Source of the DNA: Bacillus sp. FJAT-18017
Lineage (GTDB): Bacteria > Bacillota > Bacilli > Bacillales > Cytobacillaceae
Assembly (NCBI RefSeq): GCF_001278805.1
Contig: NZ_CP012602.1
Location: 847,001 to 911,000, forward strand
Length of the DNA: 64,000 nucleotides
Direction: 5' to 3'
In this document: in pieces, positions 9,393-18,662 of the stretch
How positions within the stretch are numbered: the first letter of the stretch is position 1
Layout: each line of letters begins with the position of its first letter
The notes under the pieces: generated by a model
Seen by the model: only the letters and a program-made list of their open reading frames with translations
What the model was told of the DNA's origin: nothing
Database searches by the model: none
Program-made: the position numbers and the translations under genes

Positions 9393-10622
9393 TTGACTGG
9401 TTTACAGGAACGAATTGAAAACCATATCGAGGCTATTAGCCAATTTACCGCGACACCTGGTAAAGGGACAACCCGCCTGACTTATAGCAAAGAGGATTTA
9501 CAGGCGCGCGAATATATTAAACAAAAAATGCGGGAATATGGCCTTGAGGTCACCGAAGACGGTCTCGGCAATATTTTTGGCAGGCTGGAAGGTACCTTAA
9601 AGGATGCACCGAGTGTATTGATCGGTTCTCACTTTGATTCGGTGCCAAACGGCGGCTCGTACGACGGTCCTGCCGGAGTGGTGGCCGCACTAGAGGTCGC
9701 TCATTCTTTTAAAAAAAATAACCTTACTCCCAAGTATCCGTTAGAAGTAGTTGCCCTGATAGAAGAAGAGGGTACCAGATTTGGCGGCGGACTGATGGGC
9801 TCAAGAGGGATCGTAGGGCTGTTGAGTGAGAAAGAATTTCTAAGTTTAAAAGATAAAGATGGGGTGACCACGGAAGAATCGATGAAGAGCATCGGCCTTG
9901 ATCCTTCCCTTCCGAAAAAAAGAGACCCAAAAACAATCAAGGCTTTCCTGGAACTGCACATTGAACAAGGACCGATTCTTGAAGAAAAGGGTATCCCAAT
10001 CGGAATGGTAGAAGCGATTGTCGGATTAACCCAACTGGAGGTTACTGTTAAGGGACAGGCAGGCCATGCGGGTACGACCCCAATGGACCGCCGGACGGAT
10101 GCGCTAGTTGCAGCAGCCAGCATGATTGCCCGCTTCCCGGAATTGGCCTCTGATGTAGGGGAAGGAACGGTCATCACCACCGGACGCCTGAATGTATGGC
10201 CTAACGGTGCAAATGTGATTCCAGATAAGGTTGTTTTTACAGTAGATATACGGTCAGGAAAAGAAGAACGCGTCCTTCATGCGGTTGAGGAAGTAATCGG
10301 CTTGATTGAGTCCTTTAATCGTAATGGAATCGAGACATCTGTCCAGCAGCAATTATATATGCCGCCAAAGGCAATGAACCAGGAAATCCTTTCTCTTTTT
10401 AAAAAGACATGCAGTGAATTGAACCTTTCATACTGTTCGGTAAACAGCGGTGCAGGCCACGATGCGATGGTTATGTCCGATGTGACCGATGTGGCGATGC
10501 TGTTCATTCCAAGCAAGGACGGCCTCAGCCATTGCCCGGAAGAATGGTCAGACGCCGGAGACATCGCAAAAGCTACGGAAATTTTATATGAAACAGCTAA
10601 GACATTAACGGAGGCGGAATAA
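9393..10622 (+). CDS. M20 Zn-dependent hydrolase (allantoate / N-carbamoyl-L-amino acid amidohydrolase family)
   Basis: The 409-residue protein carries the AllC/HyuC-type di-metal ligands: GSHFDSVPNGG (H80, D82), D91 in YDGPAGV, EEEGTRFGGG, HIEQGP and a C-terminal GAGHDAM. The dimer-domain motif is GHAGTTPMDRR. It should release ammonia and CO2, or an amino acid, from ureido or carbamoyl compounds in the cytoplasm. TTG at 9393 follows GGAGGG by 7 bases and is preferred. The ATG at 9378 overlaps that site and has only a weak site of its own. The next gene begins 2 bases after the stop. Confidence 0.88.
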   Translation: MTGLQERIENHIEAISQFTATPGKGTTRLTYSKEDLQAREYIKQKMREYGLEVTEDGLGNIFGRLEGTLKDAPSVLIGSHFDSVPNGGSYDGPAGVVAALEVAHSFKKNNLTPKYPLEVVALIEEEGTRFGGGLMGSRGIVGLLSEKEFLSLKDKDGVTTEESMKSIGLDPSLPKKRDPKTIKAFLELHIEQGPILEEKGIPIGMVEAIVGLTQLEVTVKGQAGHAGTTPMDRRTDALVAAASMIARFPELASDVGEGTVITTGRLNVWPNGANVIPDKVVFTVDIRSGKEERVLHAVEEVIGLIESFNRNGIETSVQQQLYMPPKAMNQEILSLFKKTCSELNLSYCSVNSGAGHDAMVMSDVTDVAMLFIPSKDGLSHCPEEWSDAGDIAKATEILYETAKTLTEAE

Positions 10623-10624
10623 AC

Positions 10625-11800
10625 ATGGTCCAAGCAAAAATAAAACAAGCGATTCAAGCATACAATGATGAACTTATCGAGTTGCGCAGAAAGTTTCATA
10701 GTGAACCGGAACTATCCTTTGAGGAATATAAAACAACAGCGTTTGTATGCGAGTACCTTGAGAATCTTGGCATCTCTTACCGCAAAACAGAACCAACAGG
10801 AGTTATTGCGAACATCGAAGGCGGTAAACCGGGGAAGACGGTTGCATTGCGCGCGGATATGGATGCGTTGACGGTTGAAGAATTAAATAAAGATCTGCCA
10901 TATGCATCAAAGGAAGACGGGAAAATGCATGCCTGTGGACATGATGCCCATACGGCGATGCTGCTGATTGCCGCTAAAGCACTAAATGATATCAAAGGAG
11001 AATTGCCGGGAAATGTCCGGTTGATTTTCCAGCCGGCCGAAGAAGTAGCAGCGGGTGCGAAAGTCATGGTGAAACAGGGAGCTATGGACGGAGTGGATAA
11101 TGTATTCGGCATCCATATTTGGTCACAGCTGCCGACAGGAACGGTTTCCTGTACACCGGGACCATCGTTTGCTTCGGCAGACCTTTTCACAGTCACCTTT
11201 AAAGGCAGGGGCGGACACGGGGCGATGCCTCATGCTTGTGTTGATGCAGCGATTGTTGCCTCGTCATTCGTGATGAATGTTCAATCAGTCGTGTCACGGA
11301 CGATTGACCCGCTTCAGCCAGCAGTGCTGACTATTGGAAAAATGGTCGTCGGGACACGATTCAACGTTATTGCTGAAAATGCTGTAATTGATGGAACGGT
11401 GCGCTGTTTCGACCCGACGGTAAGAGACCATATTGAGCGGCAGCTGCAGATCTATGCGGATCAAGTGGCGGCGACTTACGGAGCAACAGCGAATGTAGAA
11501 TACAACCGTGGCACACAGGCGGTCATTAACGACGAATACAGTGCAAAACTCGTACAACAAACAGCCAGCGAAGCATTTGGCGCAGAGGTAATTTATCACG
11601 AAAAGCCAACAATGGGTGGCGAGGACTTCAGTGAATACATGATGGAAGCCCCTGGCAGCTTTGCCCTCGTAGGCAGCGGCAACCCGGAAAAAGATACGGA
11701 ATGGGCGCACCACCATGGCAAGTTCAACGTCGATGAAGACGCCCTCGCAACTGGCGCTGAACTGTATGCACAATACGCATGGAAGTACTTGAATGAGTAA
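10625..11800 (+). CDS. M20 amidohydrolase (N-acyl amino acid / hippurate hydrolase type)
   Basis: This 391-residue enzyme has the carboxypeptidase-like motifs RRKFHSEPELSFEE near residue 21, ALRADMDALTVEE around 74-86 and MHACGHDAHTAM (101-112, with the metal-binding Cys104 and His106). It also has FQPAEEVAAGAKVM and MGGEDFSEYM. Enzymes of this group remove N-acyl groups from amino acids. A GGAGG site within the end of the preceding gene makes the pair translationally linked. Together with that hydrolase and the upstream transporter it forms a peptide/amide scavenging unit. Confidence 0.9.
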   Translation: MVQAKIKQAIQAYNDELIELRRKFHSEPELSFEEYKTTAFVCEYLENLGISYRKTEPTGVIANIEGGKPGKTVALRADMDALTVEELNKDLPYASKEDGKMHACGHDAHTAMLLIAAKALNDIKGELPGNVRLIFQPAEEVAAGAKVMVKQGAMDGVDNVFGIHIWSQLPTGTVSCTPGPSFASADLFTVTFKGRGGHGAMPHACVDAAIVASSFVMNVQSVVSRTIDPLQPAVLTIGKMVVGTRFNVIAENAVIDGTVRCFDPTVRDHIERQLQIYADQVAATYGATANVEYNRGTQAVINDEYSAKLVQQTASEAFGAEVIYHEKPTMGGEDFSEYMMEAPGSFALVGSGNPEKDTEWAHHHGKFNVDEDALATGAELYAQYAWKYLNE

Positions 11801-11816
11801 AAAATAATGGAAAAGT

Positions 11817-11871
11817 GGTGCCTGACACTAAATGTGGACCGTGAGTCTATGTTGGGGTTGGCACCCTTTTT
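11817..11871 (+). terminator. Terminator built on a GGTGCCTGACAC-type sequence
   Basis: GGTGCC (11817-11822) pairs with GGCACC (11860-11865) around a long loop and is followed by CTTTTT. The word GGTGCCTGACAC recurs in many Firmicute intergenic regions, from memory, so this may be a domesticated dispersed repeat. Confidence 0.6.
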
Positions 11872-11939
11872 ATTATTATCAAAAAGAATATTTTTTCTAT
11901 GAGAATTGTCTAGCTATTTAAACGTTTTTGGCATGGAAG

Positions 11940-12060
11940 GGAGTTTGTCCTGTATATGTTGAAAATTGTCCTGTAAAGTTTGGGAAATGTCCTGAATAGT
12001 TCGGGAAATGTCCTGAATCTCAAAAAAGTTGTCTCGATTCCAGAAAAAGTTGTCCTGATC
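11940..12060. repeat. 21-bp tandem array, 6 copies (AAATGTCCTGAA word)
   Basis: TGTCCT (TGTCTC in copy five) starts at 11946, 11967, 11988, 12009, 12030 and 12051, an exact 21-bp period. The flanking bases are AT-rich and vary. The word is close to the AAATGTCCTTGAAA word of the 52-bp arrays at 7.5 and 62.2 kb. The rest of the gap (12061-12316) holds only promoter-like AT-rich DNA before the FabF gene. Confidence 0.8.
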
Positions 12061-12316
12061 CGTAATCAGTCTGGTCTAGACAGCAGGCTAGCCTCTCTTA
12101 AAACGCCAGCTTTCTCGCTTGAAAATGTAGTGTGTTCTGATTGGTTGTAGGAAGCCCTATCAGTTGAGCGAGATTTTTAGTTAGTTTACTCCTTGTTTTC
12201 TCCTATCCCATCAATCTTCCAGACCTATGTTAAAAAAAGACAGTCGGTCGGACAAAGTGTAAGCAGAACACAATAATGTTATTATAATTAGAATAATGAG
12301 TATAGGAGAGAAACAA

Positions 12317-13558
12317 ATGAATAGAAGAGTAGTGGTTACTGGTATTGGAGCAGTCACTCCATTAGGGAATGATGCTTTTACAACATGGACTAACATAAAA
12401 AATGGTGTATCCGGAATTGGCCCGGCTACAATTTTTGATGTTGAAAATATTGATATTAAAATTGCTGCAGAAGTAAAAAACTTTACACCAGAAGAATTTA
12501 TGGATAAAAAAGAATCAAGGAGAATGGGCCGTTACAGTCAGTTCGCTGTTGCTGCGAGTAAAATGGCTGTAAAGGATGCGGGTATTAAGATAGGTGCCGA
12601 TATTCAACCAGAACGGGTCGGAGTTTGGATTGGATCAGGAATTGGCGGTTTAGGTGAGTTCGAAGCACAACATCGGAAATTTTTAGAGAAGGGTCAAAGA
12701 AGAGTAAATCCTTTTACGATTCCGATGTTTATCCCGGATATGGCCGCGGGGCAAGTTTCCATTGAAATCGGAGCAAAAGGAATCAACAACTGTTCAGTCA
12801 CAGCTTGTGCTTCAGGTGCGAATTCAATAGGTGATGCATTCCGGGCAATCCAACATGGTGATGTTGAAATGATGATTGCCGGCGGAACAGAGGCGACGAT
12901 AACGGAAATGACGGTTGCAGGATTTTCTAATATGACCGCTCTTTCCAAGAATCCCGATCCGAAATCAGCAAGTAGGCCATTTGATAAAAATCGAGATGGA
13001 TTTGTTATCGGGGAAGGCGCTGGAATTTTGGTATTAGAAGAGTTAAATCACGCCCTTGCCCGCGATGCTCACATATATGGAGAGCTCATTGGGTATGGTG
13101 CTACCGGAGATGCCCATCATATTACAACTCCTGCACCTGAAGGAGAAGGCGCGCAACGATCCATGAAACAAGCATTAGCAGACGCCGAAATCTCTCCGGA
13201 ACAAGTGGACTATATCAATGCTCATGGAACATCTACTTATTACAATGATTTATATGAAACATTAGCGATCAAGGAAGTTTTCAGAGAACATGCATACTCT
13301 CTTTCAGTAAGTTCGACGAAATCGATGACAGGACATTTGCTGGGAGCAACGGGCGCCCTAGAAGCAATGTTTTCAGTATTAGCCATAAAGGAAGGGATTC
13401 TTCCTCCAACAATTAATTATGAAACACCCGATGAACAACTTGATTTAGATTATGTCCCTAACGTAGCTAAAAAGAAGGATATTCAAATCGCTCTATCAAA
13501 CTCACTAGGTTTTGGCGGGCATAATGTTACATTGATTTTTAAAAAATTTAGTGAGTAA
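12317..13558 (+). CDS. fabF: 3-oxoacyl-ACP synthase II (FabF-type KAS), stand-alone copy
   Basis: This 413-residue condensing enzyme has the Cys-His-His triad: C164 in [10 protein letters not shown], the NAHGTST histidine and the [11 protein letters not shown] histidine. The C-terminal loop reads NSLGFGGHN instead of the usual NSFGFGGHN. It elongates acyl-ACP with malonyl-ACP. The start at 12317 follows AGGAGAG, 6 bases away; the in-frame ATG at 12296 lies upstream of that site. It is monocistronic, whereas the housekeeping fabF usually follows fabH. It is therefore probably a second copy with special chain or substrate use. Confidence 0.9.
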   Translation: MNRRVVVTGIGAVTPLGNDAFTTWTNIKNGVSGIGPATIFDVENIDIKIAAEVKNFTPEEFMDKKESRRMGRYSQFAVAASKMAVKDAGIKIGADIQPERVGVWIGSGIGGLGEFEAQHRKFLEKGQRRVNPFTIPMFIPDMAAGQVSIEIGAKGINNCSVTACASGANSIGDAFRAIQHGDVEMMIAGGTEATITEMTVAGFSNMTALSKNPDPKSASRPFDKNRDGFVIGEGAGILVLEELNHALARDAHIYGELIGYGATGDAHHITTPAPEGEGAQRSMKQALADAEISPEQVDYINAHGTSTYYNDLYETLAIKEVFREHAYSLSVSSTKSMTGHLLGATGALEAMFSVLAIKEGILPPTINYETPDEQLDLDYVPNVAKKKDIQIALSNSLGFGGHNVTLIFKKFSE

Positions 13559-13600
13559 ACCGACTTATATATCAGTAGTTATTTCATGGAGCTTAAAAAG

Positions 13601-13627
13601 GAGTGGCAGGAGAGATTCCTGCCACTC
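13601..13627 (+). terminator. Terminator hairpin after fabF
   Basis: A perfect 11-bp stem GAGTGGCAGGA/TCCTGCCACTC has a 5-base loop. It is followed only by TTCATATAG, so the U-tract is poor. Confidence 0.6.
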
Positions 13628-13654
13628 TTCATATAGTATAAGAAAGTATATCTA

Positions 13655-13706
13655 CTCCTTGAGCACTGTCTAGCTACAGCGCTTAGGTAAGCCCGAGGGT
13701 GTCGGA
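13655..13706. repeat. Fragment of a dispersed Bacillus intergenic repeat
   Basis: The stretch contains TGTCTAGCTACAGCGC and GCCCGAGGGTGTCG, which resemble the GTCTAGCTCCAGCGCC repeat seen scattered in many Bacillus genomes (recognised from memory). It ends exactly where the truncated DMT gene begins. Confidence 0.5.
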
Positions 13707-13962
13707 TTGGGCTTTTCTGATTGGTACAGCCGTTGTCGTTCATGGTTTGGCTAATTTGATCTGGAATAATTACATCAGATATGTTGATGCGTCAAAGGCT
13801 TCGATATTATCCAATTTAGAACCTTTTGTAGCCATGATCATGGGATTGATCTTGTTATACAAACCCATCACTGGGGTGGAAATCTTAGGGTCAGTATTTA
13901 TAGTCGGAGGCGTAGTGTTATCTACGTATCAGCGGAAAAAGCTAAATAGCCCATCGAATTAA
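13705..13962 (+). pseudogene. C-terminal remnant of an EamA/DMT transporter
   Basis: About 85 codons encode the last three helices of an EamA transporter: GLANLIWNNYIRYVDASKAS, NLEPFVAMIMGLI and a GGVVLSTYQRKK end. The first three quarters are missing. The open frame can be extended to a GTG at 13699, but that codon lies in the repeat element and has no ribosome binding site. The fragment looks like the product of a deletion or rearrangement at the repeat. Confidence 0.7.
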
Positions 13963-13967
13963 ACAAG

Positions 13968-14005
13968 AAGAGCATTATAATCGTTTAGATTACAATGCTC
14001 TTTTT
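13968..14005. terminator. Bidirectional terminator, twin of the rluF terminator
   Basis: AAGAGCATT and AATGCTCTT pair with a further ATAATC/GATTAC stem inside, with T-runs on both sides. The hairpin and the sequence beyond it closely match 15866-15906 downstream of rluF. Confidence 0.8.
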
Positions 14006-14013
14006 CAGCCTTG

Positions 14014-14049
14014 TTACCATTCTTTTGGCTCGTAGTCGAGTTCTCTCCC
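14014..14049 (-). pseudogene. rluF: Relic 3' end of a second rluF gene
   Basis: On the minus strand, codons 14046 to 14014 read RELDYEPKEW then TAA. The intact rluF at 15919 ends [10 protein letters not shown] then TAA. The following terminator is also shared. Upstream of these codons the similarity stops at once. This is therefore a tail-only duplicate left beside the intact locus, about 1.9 kb from it. Confidence 0.75.
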
Positions 14050-14079
14050 CTCATCTATTTAAAGTGAGGGGATTTAAGG

Positions 14080-15525
14080 TTATTTAATTGCTTTGCTCAC
14101 TTTTAACTTCTTTCCTTTGATAGTCGCATTCTCCATGGCTTGTAATACTAGTGAGCCCTTTCCATTCAGAATATCAACATATGACATATTATCGTGGATG
14201 GTTATAATGCCGATATCATCTGCTGTGACTCCTGGGATTTTTGCAATCGTTCCAACAAAATCAACAGCACGAATTTTCTTCTTTTTACCACCGCTGAAAT
14301 GGAGTTTCATAATATCTTGATTGATTCGTGCAGTCTTATTATTTCTTACCACCCGCCTGCTGCTAAGTTTTTCTTCGAAGGCAGCTTTTCCGCCAGCCAC
14401 TTCGAGATGGCTGGGAGCTTCTATAGCAGGGATTTCAAAGCCGATGTATCTTTCAATTGATTTAACGAACTTTTCTTCAAATGGTGTCGAAAACGTAATG
14501 GCCATTCCTTTATTTCCGGCACGGCCGGTTCTCCCGGTTCGATGCACATAGCTCTCTTTTTCCATAGGGACATCATAGTTGATAACAAGTGTTACGTTAT
14601 CAATATCAATACCTCTGGCAGCTACATCGGTGGCCACCAAATAGCGGAAGTTGCCCATTTTGAAACCTTCCATAACAGCAAAACGGTCTTCTTGTTCTAG
14701 TCCGCCATGGAGTCTTTCACAAGGATAGTTAGCTTTTTCCAGCTCACTATACACAGCATCAACGTGTTCTTTAGTTCGGCAGAAAATCAGGCAGCTGTCT
14801 GGATTTTCTACAACTGTGATGTCTTTAAGGAGTGAGATCTTTTCTTCTTCCTTCACTTCAATTAGAAAATGTTCAATTGTATCAGCTGTTACCCCGGTTG
14901 ATTCAATCTCAATATGAACAGGATCTTTCATATATTTATGGCAAAGATTTTCAACATCTTTAGGCAGGGTAGCAGAAAAAACCATGGTTACTCGGTTTGA
15001 AGGCAGCTCTTTGATGATCGCTTCCACTTCATCGATGAAACCTCTATTAAGCATCTCATCCGCTTCATCTATGATAAGATACTTTATTTGTTCCAAAACT
15101 AGAGTTTCTCGTTCAATATGGTCCATGACACGGCCAGGCGTACCAACGACTACATGCGTTTTTTGTTTCAATTCATCCCTTTGTTTCGTAAACGGTTCTT
15201 TTCCATAGACAGCCACTGCCTTAATGCGTTTAAACCTGCCGATATTTGTTATATCGTCGCGGACTTGAACCGCAAGCTCCCTAGTTGGGGTAAGAATTAG
15301 GACCTGTGGTTCTTTTTCTTCCCATTCAATCATATCGCAAACAGGAATACCAAAAGCGGCAGTCTTTCCGCTTCCGGTTTGAGCTTTTACGACAAGATCC
15401 TGATTTTCCATCGCTAATGGAATGACTTCACTTTGAACTTCTGTCGGGGTCTCGTATTTTAACACAGCCAGTGCTCTTTTTATTTCTTCACTTACATGAA
15501 AATCCGCAAAACTTATTTTACTCAT
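14080..15525 (-). CDS. dbpA: DEAD-box RNA helicase DbpA (YxiN type)
   Basis: This 481-residue helicase has the Q motif before residue 35, Walker A AQTGSGKT (48-55), PTRELA, DEAD, SAT, and the C-terminal [10 protein letters not shown] motif VI. The last 75 or so residues form the RNA-recognition domain that in DbpA/YxiN binds hairpin 92 of 23S rRNA. It acts in late 50S subunit assembly. Length and domain layout match Bacillus YxiN. The neighbouring RluF also acts on 23S rRNA. Confidence 0.93.
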   Translation of the reverse strand: MSKISFADFHVSEEIKRALAVLKYETPTEVQSEVIPLAMENQDLVVKAQTGSGKTAAFGIPVCDMIEWEEKEPQVLILTPTRELAVQVRDDITNIGRFKRIKAVAVYGKEPFTKQRDELKQKTHVVVGTPGRVMDHIERETLVLEQIKYLIIDEADEMLNRGFIDEVEAIIKELPSNRVTMVFSATLPKDVENLCHKYMKDPVHIEIESTGVTADTIEHFLIEVKEEEKISLLKDITVVENPDSCLIFCRTKEHVDAVYSELEKANYPCERLHGGLEQEDRFAVMEGFKMGNFRYLVATDVAARGIDIDNVTLVINYDVPMEKESYVHRTGRTGRAGNKGMAITFSTPFEEKFVKSIERYIGFEIPAIEAPSHLEVAGGKAAFEEKLSSRRVVRNNKTARINQDIMKLHFSGGKKKKIRAVDFVGTIAKIPGVTADDIGIITIHDNMSYVDILNGKGSLVLQAMENATIKGKKLKVSKAIK

Positions 15526-15712
15526 TTTTTAACCTCGTTTTTTGTGTTTTCGTCATATATATATAGAATTCTCTCCAAGCAATATCATATGCATAATCTG
15601 AATATGGTTCATTATACTTGAAAAGAGCGGGACAAATCGGTTTTTTCTTAGATTTTAAAAAAGCGGGGGATGGTTTCGATCATCAGGAACAAGGAAGAGA
15701 GCATAAAATATA

Positions 15713-15797
15713 AAGAGTGTTACATAAACTTCGGAAAGCGTTACGTAAAGTATGAAGAGTGTTACATAAATCTTTAAAAGTGTTACGTAAAATTATC
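15713..15797. repeat. 21-bp tandem array, 4 copies (GTGTTACATAAA word)
   Basis: GTTAC starts at 15719, 15740, 15761 and 15782, exactly 21 bp apart. The words alternate between GTTACATAAA and GTTACGTAAA. It lies in the 393-base gap between dbpA and rluF, which otherwise holds only the rluF terminator. Confidence 0.8.
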
Positions 15798-15865
15798 CGT
15801 GGGGAGATGCCCACAATATTCTATCTTCTAACCGTACATAAATAACCCCTATTCTGAAAATAAGA

Positions 15866-15906
15866 AAGAGCATTGTAATCATTTAGGTTACAATGCTCTT
15901 ATTGTA
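15866..15906 (-). terminator. Terminator of rluF
   Basis: AAGAGCATTG pairs with CAATGCTCTT, with an inner TAATC/GGTTA stem. On the minus strand it is followed by a T-containing tract. It is nearly identical to the hairpin at 13968-14005. Confidence 0.75.
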
Positions 15907-15918
15907 TTGTTCAGCCTC

Positions 15919-16626
15919 TTACCATTCCTTTGGCTCATAGTTAAGCTCTCTGAATAGTTGAGTCTTCTCCTTCTTAGATAAGTCTCTCCATTGTCCAGGA
16001 GGGAGATTTCCCAAGGTAATATTCATAATCCGCACTCTTTGCAGCCTGTAAACCTCGTAGCCCAGCGCCTCACACATACGGCGAATCTGGCGGTTTAACC
16101 CCTGTGTTAAGATAATCTGAAAATCGAATTTTGATAACTGCCGTACTTCACAAGGAAGTGTTTTAGTGCCTAAGATCTTTACACCCTCGGACATTTTTTT
16201 CAAAAATTCCGGCGTAATCGGCTTGTCTACCGAAACAAGATATTCCTTTTCATGCCTATTTTCAGAACGGAGAATCTCGTTAACAATGTCTCCGTCGTTC
16301 GTCATAAGTATCAAACCCTCTGAATCTTTATCCAGACGTCCAATATTAAAAATCCGTAATGGATGGTTAACCAAATCAACAATATTTCCTTTTACACCTT
16401 TTTCAGTTGTGCTTGTAATGCCCACAGGTTTATTTAAAGCAATATAGACATTGTTCCTGGCAACACGGATCGGGTCCCCGTTTACTAGAACATTATCCCC
16501 GGGCTTCACCTGGCTCCCGATTTCAGCCCGCTTCCCATTGATTGTCACTCGTCCATCCATGATTAATTTATCCGCCTGCCGCCTTGAAGCTTTTCCAGAC
16601 TCACTAATATATTTATTGATCCGCAT
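15919..16626 (-). CDS. rluF: 23S rRNA pseudouridine synthase RluF
   Basis: An N-terminal S4 RNA-binding domain (about residues 1-55, [18 protein letters not shown]) precedes the RsuA/RluB-type synthase domain. The catalytic aspartate is D99 in [24 protein letters not shown] and the [15 protein letters not shown] ending are characteristic of RluF, which isomerises a uridine near position 2604 of 23S rRNA. The start MRINKY at 16626 has AAGG nine bases upstream and suits the family better than the in-frame ATG three codons earlier. The product is 235 residues. Confidence 0.9.
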   Translation of the reverse strand: MRINKYISESGKASRRQADKLIMDGRVTINGKRAEIGSQVKPGDNVLVNGDPIRVARNNVYIALNKPVGITSTTEKGVKGNIVDLVNHPLRIFNIGRLDKDSEGLILMTNDGDIVNEILRSENRHEKEYLVSVDKPITPEFLKKMSEGVKILGTKTLPCEVRQLSKFDFQIILTQGLNRQIRRMCEALGYEVYRLQRVRIMNITLGNLPPGQWRDLSKKEKTQLFRELNYEPKEW

Positions 16627-16640
16627 GCAAACCATCCTTA

Positions 16641-16758
16641 AGTAGATATCGTATTAATCCATTTAACCATACTTTATCCCGATGCAGAAGAACGAAACAA
16701 AGTAATCCCATTGGGGGAGACTGAAAAAATCGAATGGAACCAGTTTTATGAACGGTGA
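16641..16758 (+). pseudogene. Possible remnant of an unknown gene (C-terminal codons)
   Basis: An open stretch ends at TGA 16758 and encodes ILYPDAEERNKVIPLG followed by ETEKIEWNQFYER. Its composition looks protein-like, but it has no start, no ribosome binding site and begins inside the rluF promoter region. I do not recognise the family. The rest of the 319-base gap before the BCCT gene holds nothing else I can support except that gene's terminator. Confidence 0.3.
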
Positions 16759-16904
16759 ATTGCACCTTTTGAGACTGTTAAGCTTACTTATATGTACTTT
16801 ATCCAAATCACCTTCTATTTAACTTGTCTAGAGAATCAATTATTTGGTGACGCATTTTTTGTGAAGAATGAAGTCGGAAATTAACTAAAACAGTCTTCAT
16901 TTTA

Positions 16905-16938
16905 TAAAAAGGGGATTCGGAATAGATCTCCGAATCCC
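16905..16938 (-). terminator. Terminator of the first BCCT gene
   Basis: GGGATTCGGA (16912-16921) and TCCGAATCCC (16929-16938) form a perfect 10-bp stem. On the minus strand CTTTTTATA follows. Confidence 0.9.
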
Positions 16939-16945
16939 ATATACG

Positions 16946-18445
16946 TTACGTAGCTTTCTTCTGTGTTTTGGGATTATTCTTGGTTAAGGTCATGACGAAC
17001 GATATTCCCATAAGGATCATTACAATCGTGAAGGGCAGTGCCGCAATAATCAGCATATTCTGCAGGCCCGCGATACCGCCGAAGTAAACAACAACCGCAG
17101 CCATAGTTGACTGAACCAGTCCCCAGGCAATTTTAACGGAATTCCCGGGATTTAAAAGCCCATTCGTACTAAGCATTCCCAGGACAAAGGTTGCGGAGTC
17201 CGCAGACGTGATAAAGAAAATGGCAACGGCAATTATAGTGAGGAAGGACATAAACGTGCCCAAAGGATACTCGGCTAGTACCCCAAACGTCGATGTTTCC
17301 AATGAAAATTCAGATATCGCTGCCAACCCCAGTTGCTCCAGGCGTAGGGCAGAAACACCGAAAACGGCGAAGAAAATAAAGCATACAAGTGATGGCAGCA
17401 GCAAAACACCGAAGAGGAACTCTTTTATCGTTCTTCCTTTTGATATTCTCGCAATAAAAATTCCGACGAACGGCGCCCAGGATATCCACCATGCCCAATA
17501 GAAAATGGTCCAGCTGTTTATCCAGCCCCGATTTTCTTCGTTTAAAGGAGCAAGCCTGAGACTCATTTCAAAGAAATCGGATAGGTAGCTCCCTAATGTA
17601 TGGGTAAACATGTTTAAAATGTACATGGTCGGTCCCGCAAAAAATAATAGAACTAACAGCAACCCGGCCAATCCCATATTTATATTGCTAAGGTATTTGA
17701 TGCCTTTACCTATACCGGACCAGGCGGACCAAATAAATAAAATTGTTGAAACTACAAGCACGATCAATTGGATTTGGAAACTGTTCGGTGTCCCAAATAA
17801 GAAGGACAGCCCCCCGGTAATTTGGGCCGATCCAAACCCAAGTGTGGCTGCAACTCCGACTACTGTTGCAAAAACAGCTAGGATATCGATTATTTTGCCA
17901 AGTGCTCCCTGCATTTGTTTTTCTCCAAGTAAAGGGATGAGCGTCGTGCTAATTAGTCCTGGTGCGCCCCGATTAAATTTGAAATAGGCCAATATTAAGC
18001 CTACAATCCCATAAACTGCCCAAGCATGGATGCCCCAGTGGAAAAAAGAATATTTAAGAGCGTCCTTTATTGCATCATCTGTCCCTTCCTCTGCAAGCGG
18101 ACTGCTTATAAACGCATGCGAAATGGGTTCTGCTGTCGTCCAAAATACCAATCCCATGCCCATTCCGGCGCTAAAAAGCATCGCAAACCATGAAGCATTA
18201 CTGAACTCGGGAACGTCATCCTTTTGGCCAAGCTTAATATTCCCGAGTCGAGAGAACATTAGATATGTACAGAAAAGGAGGATTCCAAGCACAGCCAGCA
18301 AATAAAACCATCCAAAATCCATCAAGATATTTGAAGTTAATGAGGACGTAAATGAGTTCATTCCTTTTGGGTCAATTGCACCCCAGAGCACAATCATTAA
18401 TGAAATTCCTATTGCATACCAGAATACTTTTGTAGCTTTCTTCAT
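16946..18445 (-). CDS. BCCT-family betaine/choline/carnitine transporter
   Basis: This 499-residue, 12-helix carrier has the BCCT signatures GMGMGLVFWTTAEP and YWAWWISWAPFVGIFIARIS, including the aromatic substrate box, and SADSATFVLGM near the end. It resembles OpuD, the Na+-coupled glycine betaine importer of Bacillus, and probably serves osmoprotection. An AGGAGTGG site precedes ATG 18445. A second BCCT gene lies 1.5 kb away in the same direction; the coiled-coil pair between them is transcribed the opposite way. Confidence 0.92.
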   Translation of the reverse strand: MKKATKVFWYAIGISLMIVLWGAIDPKGMNSFTSSLTSNILMDFGWFYLLAVLGILLFCTYLMFSRLGNIKLGQKDDVPEFSNASWFAMLFSAGMGMGLVFWTTAEPISHAFISSPLAEEGTDDAIKDALKYSFFHWGIHAWAVYGIVGLILAYFKFNRGAPGLISTTLIPLLGEKQMQGALGKIIDILAVFATVVGVAATLGFGSAQITGGLSFLFGTPNSFQIQLIVLVVSTILFIWSAWSGIGKGIKYLSNINMGLAGLLLVLLFFAGPTMYILNMFTHTLGSYLSDFFEMSLRLAPLNEENRGWINSWTIFYWAWWISWAPFVGIFIARISKGRTIKEFLFGVLLLPSLVCFIFFAVFGVSALRLEQLGLAAISEFSLETSTFGVLAEYPLGTFMSFLTIIAVAIFFITSADSATFVLGMLSTNGLLNPGNSVKIAWGLVQSTMAAVVVYFGGIAGLQNMLIIAALPFTIVMILMGISFVMTLTKNNPKTQKKAT

Positions 18446-18662
18446 AATCCACTCCTAAAACTTTTCTATGGTTGTTTATCCAAACAAAATAATTACCCTA
18501 TATAGAATGATTTAAACTACTGTTTCATTTTCAAAATGGGTTCGATGCATAAGACAGTTGCCCGGTTAAAATTAATACCAAGGTTTTAATTCAGTTTTCT
18601 AATATTTGGAAACTTTTAGTCTTTTATCTCGTATACAATCATACGAACAGGAGGGGGAGCCG

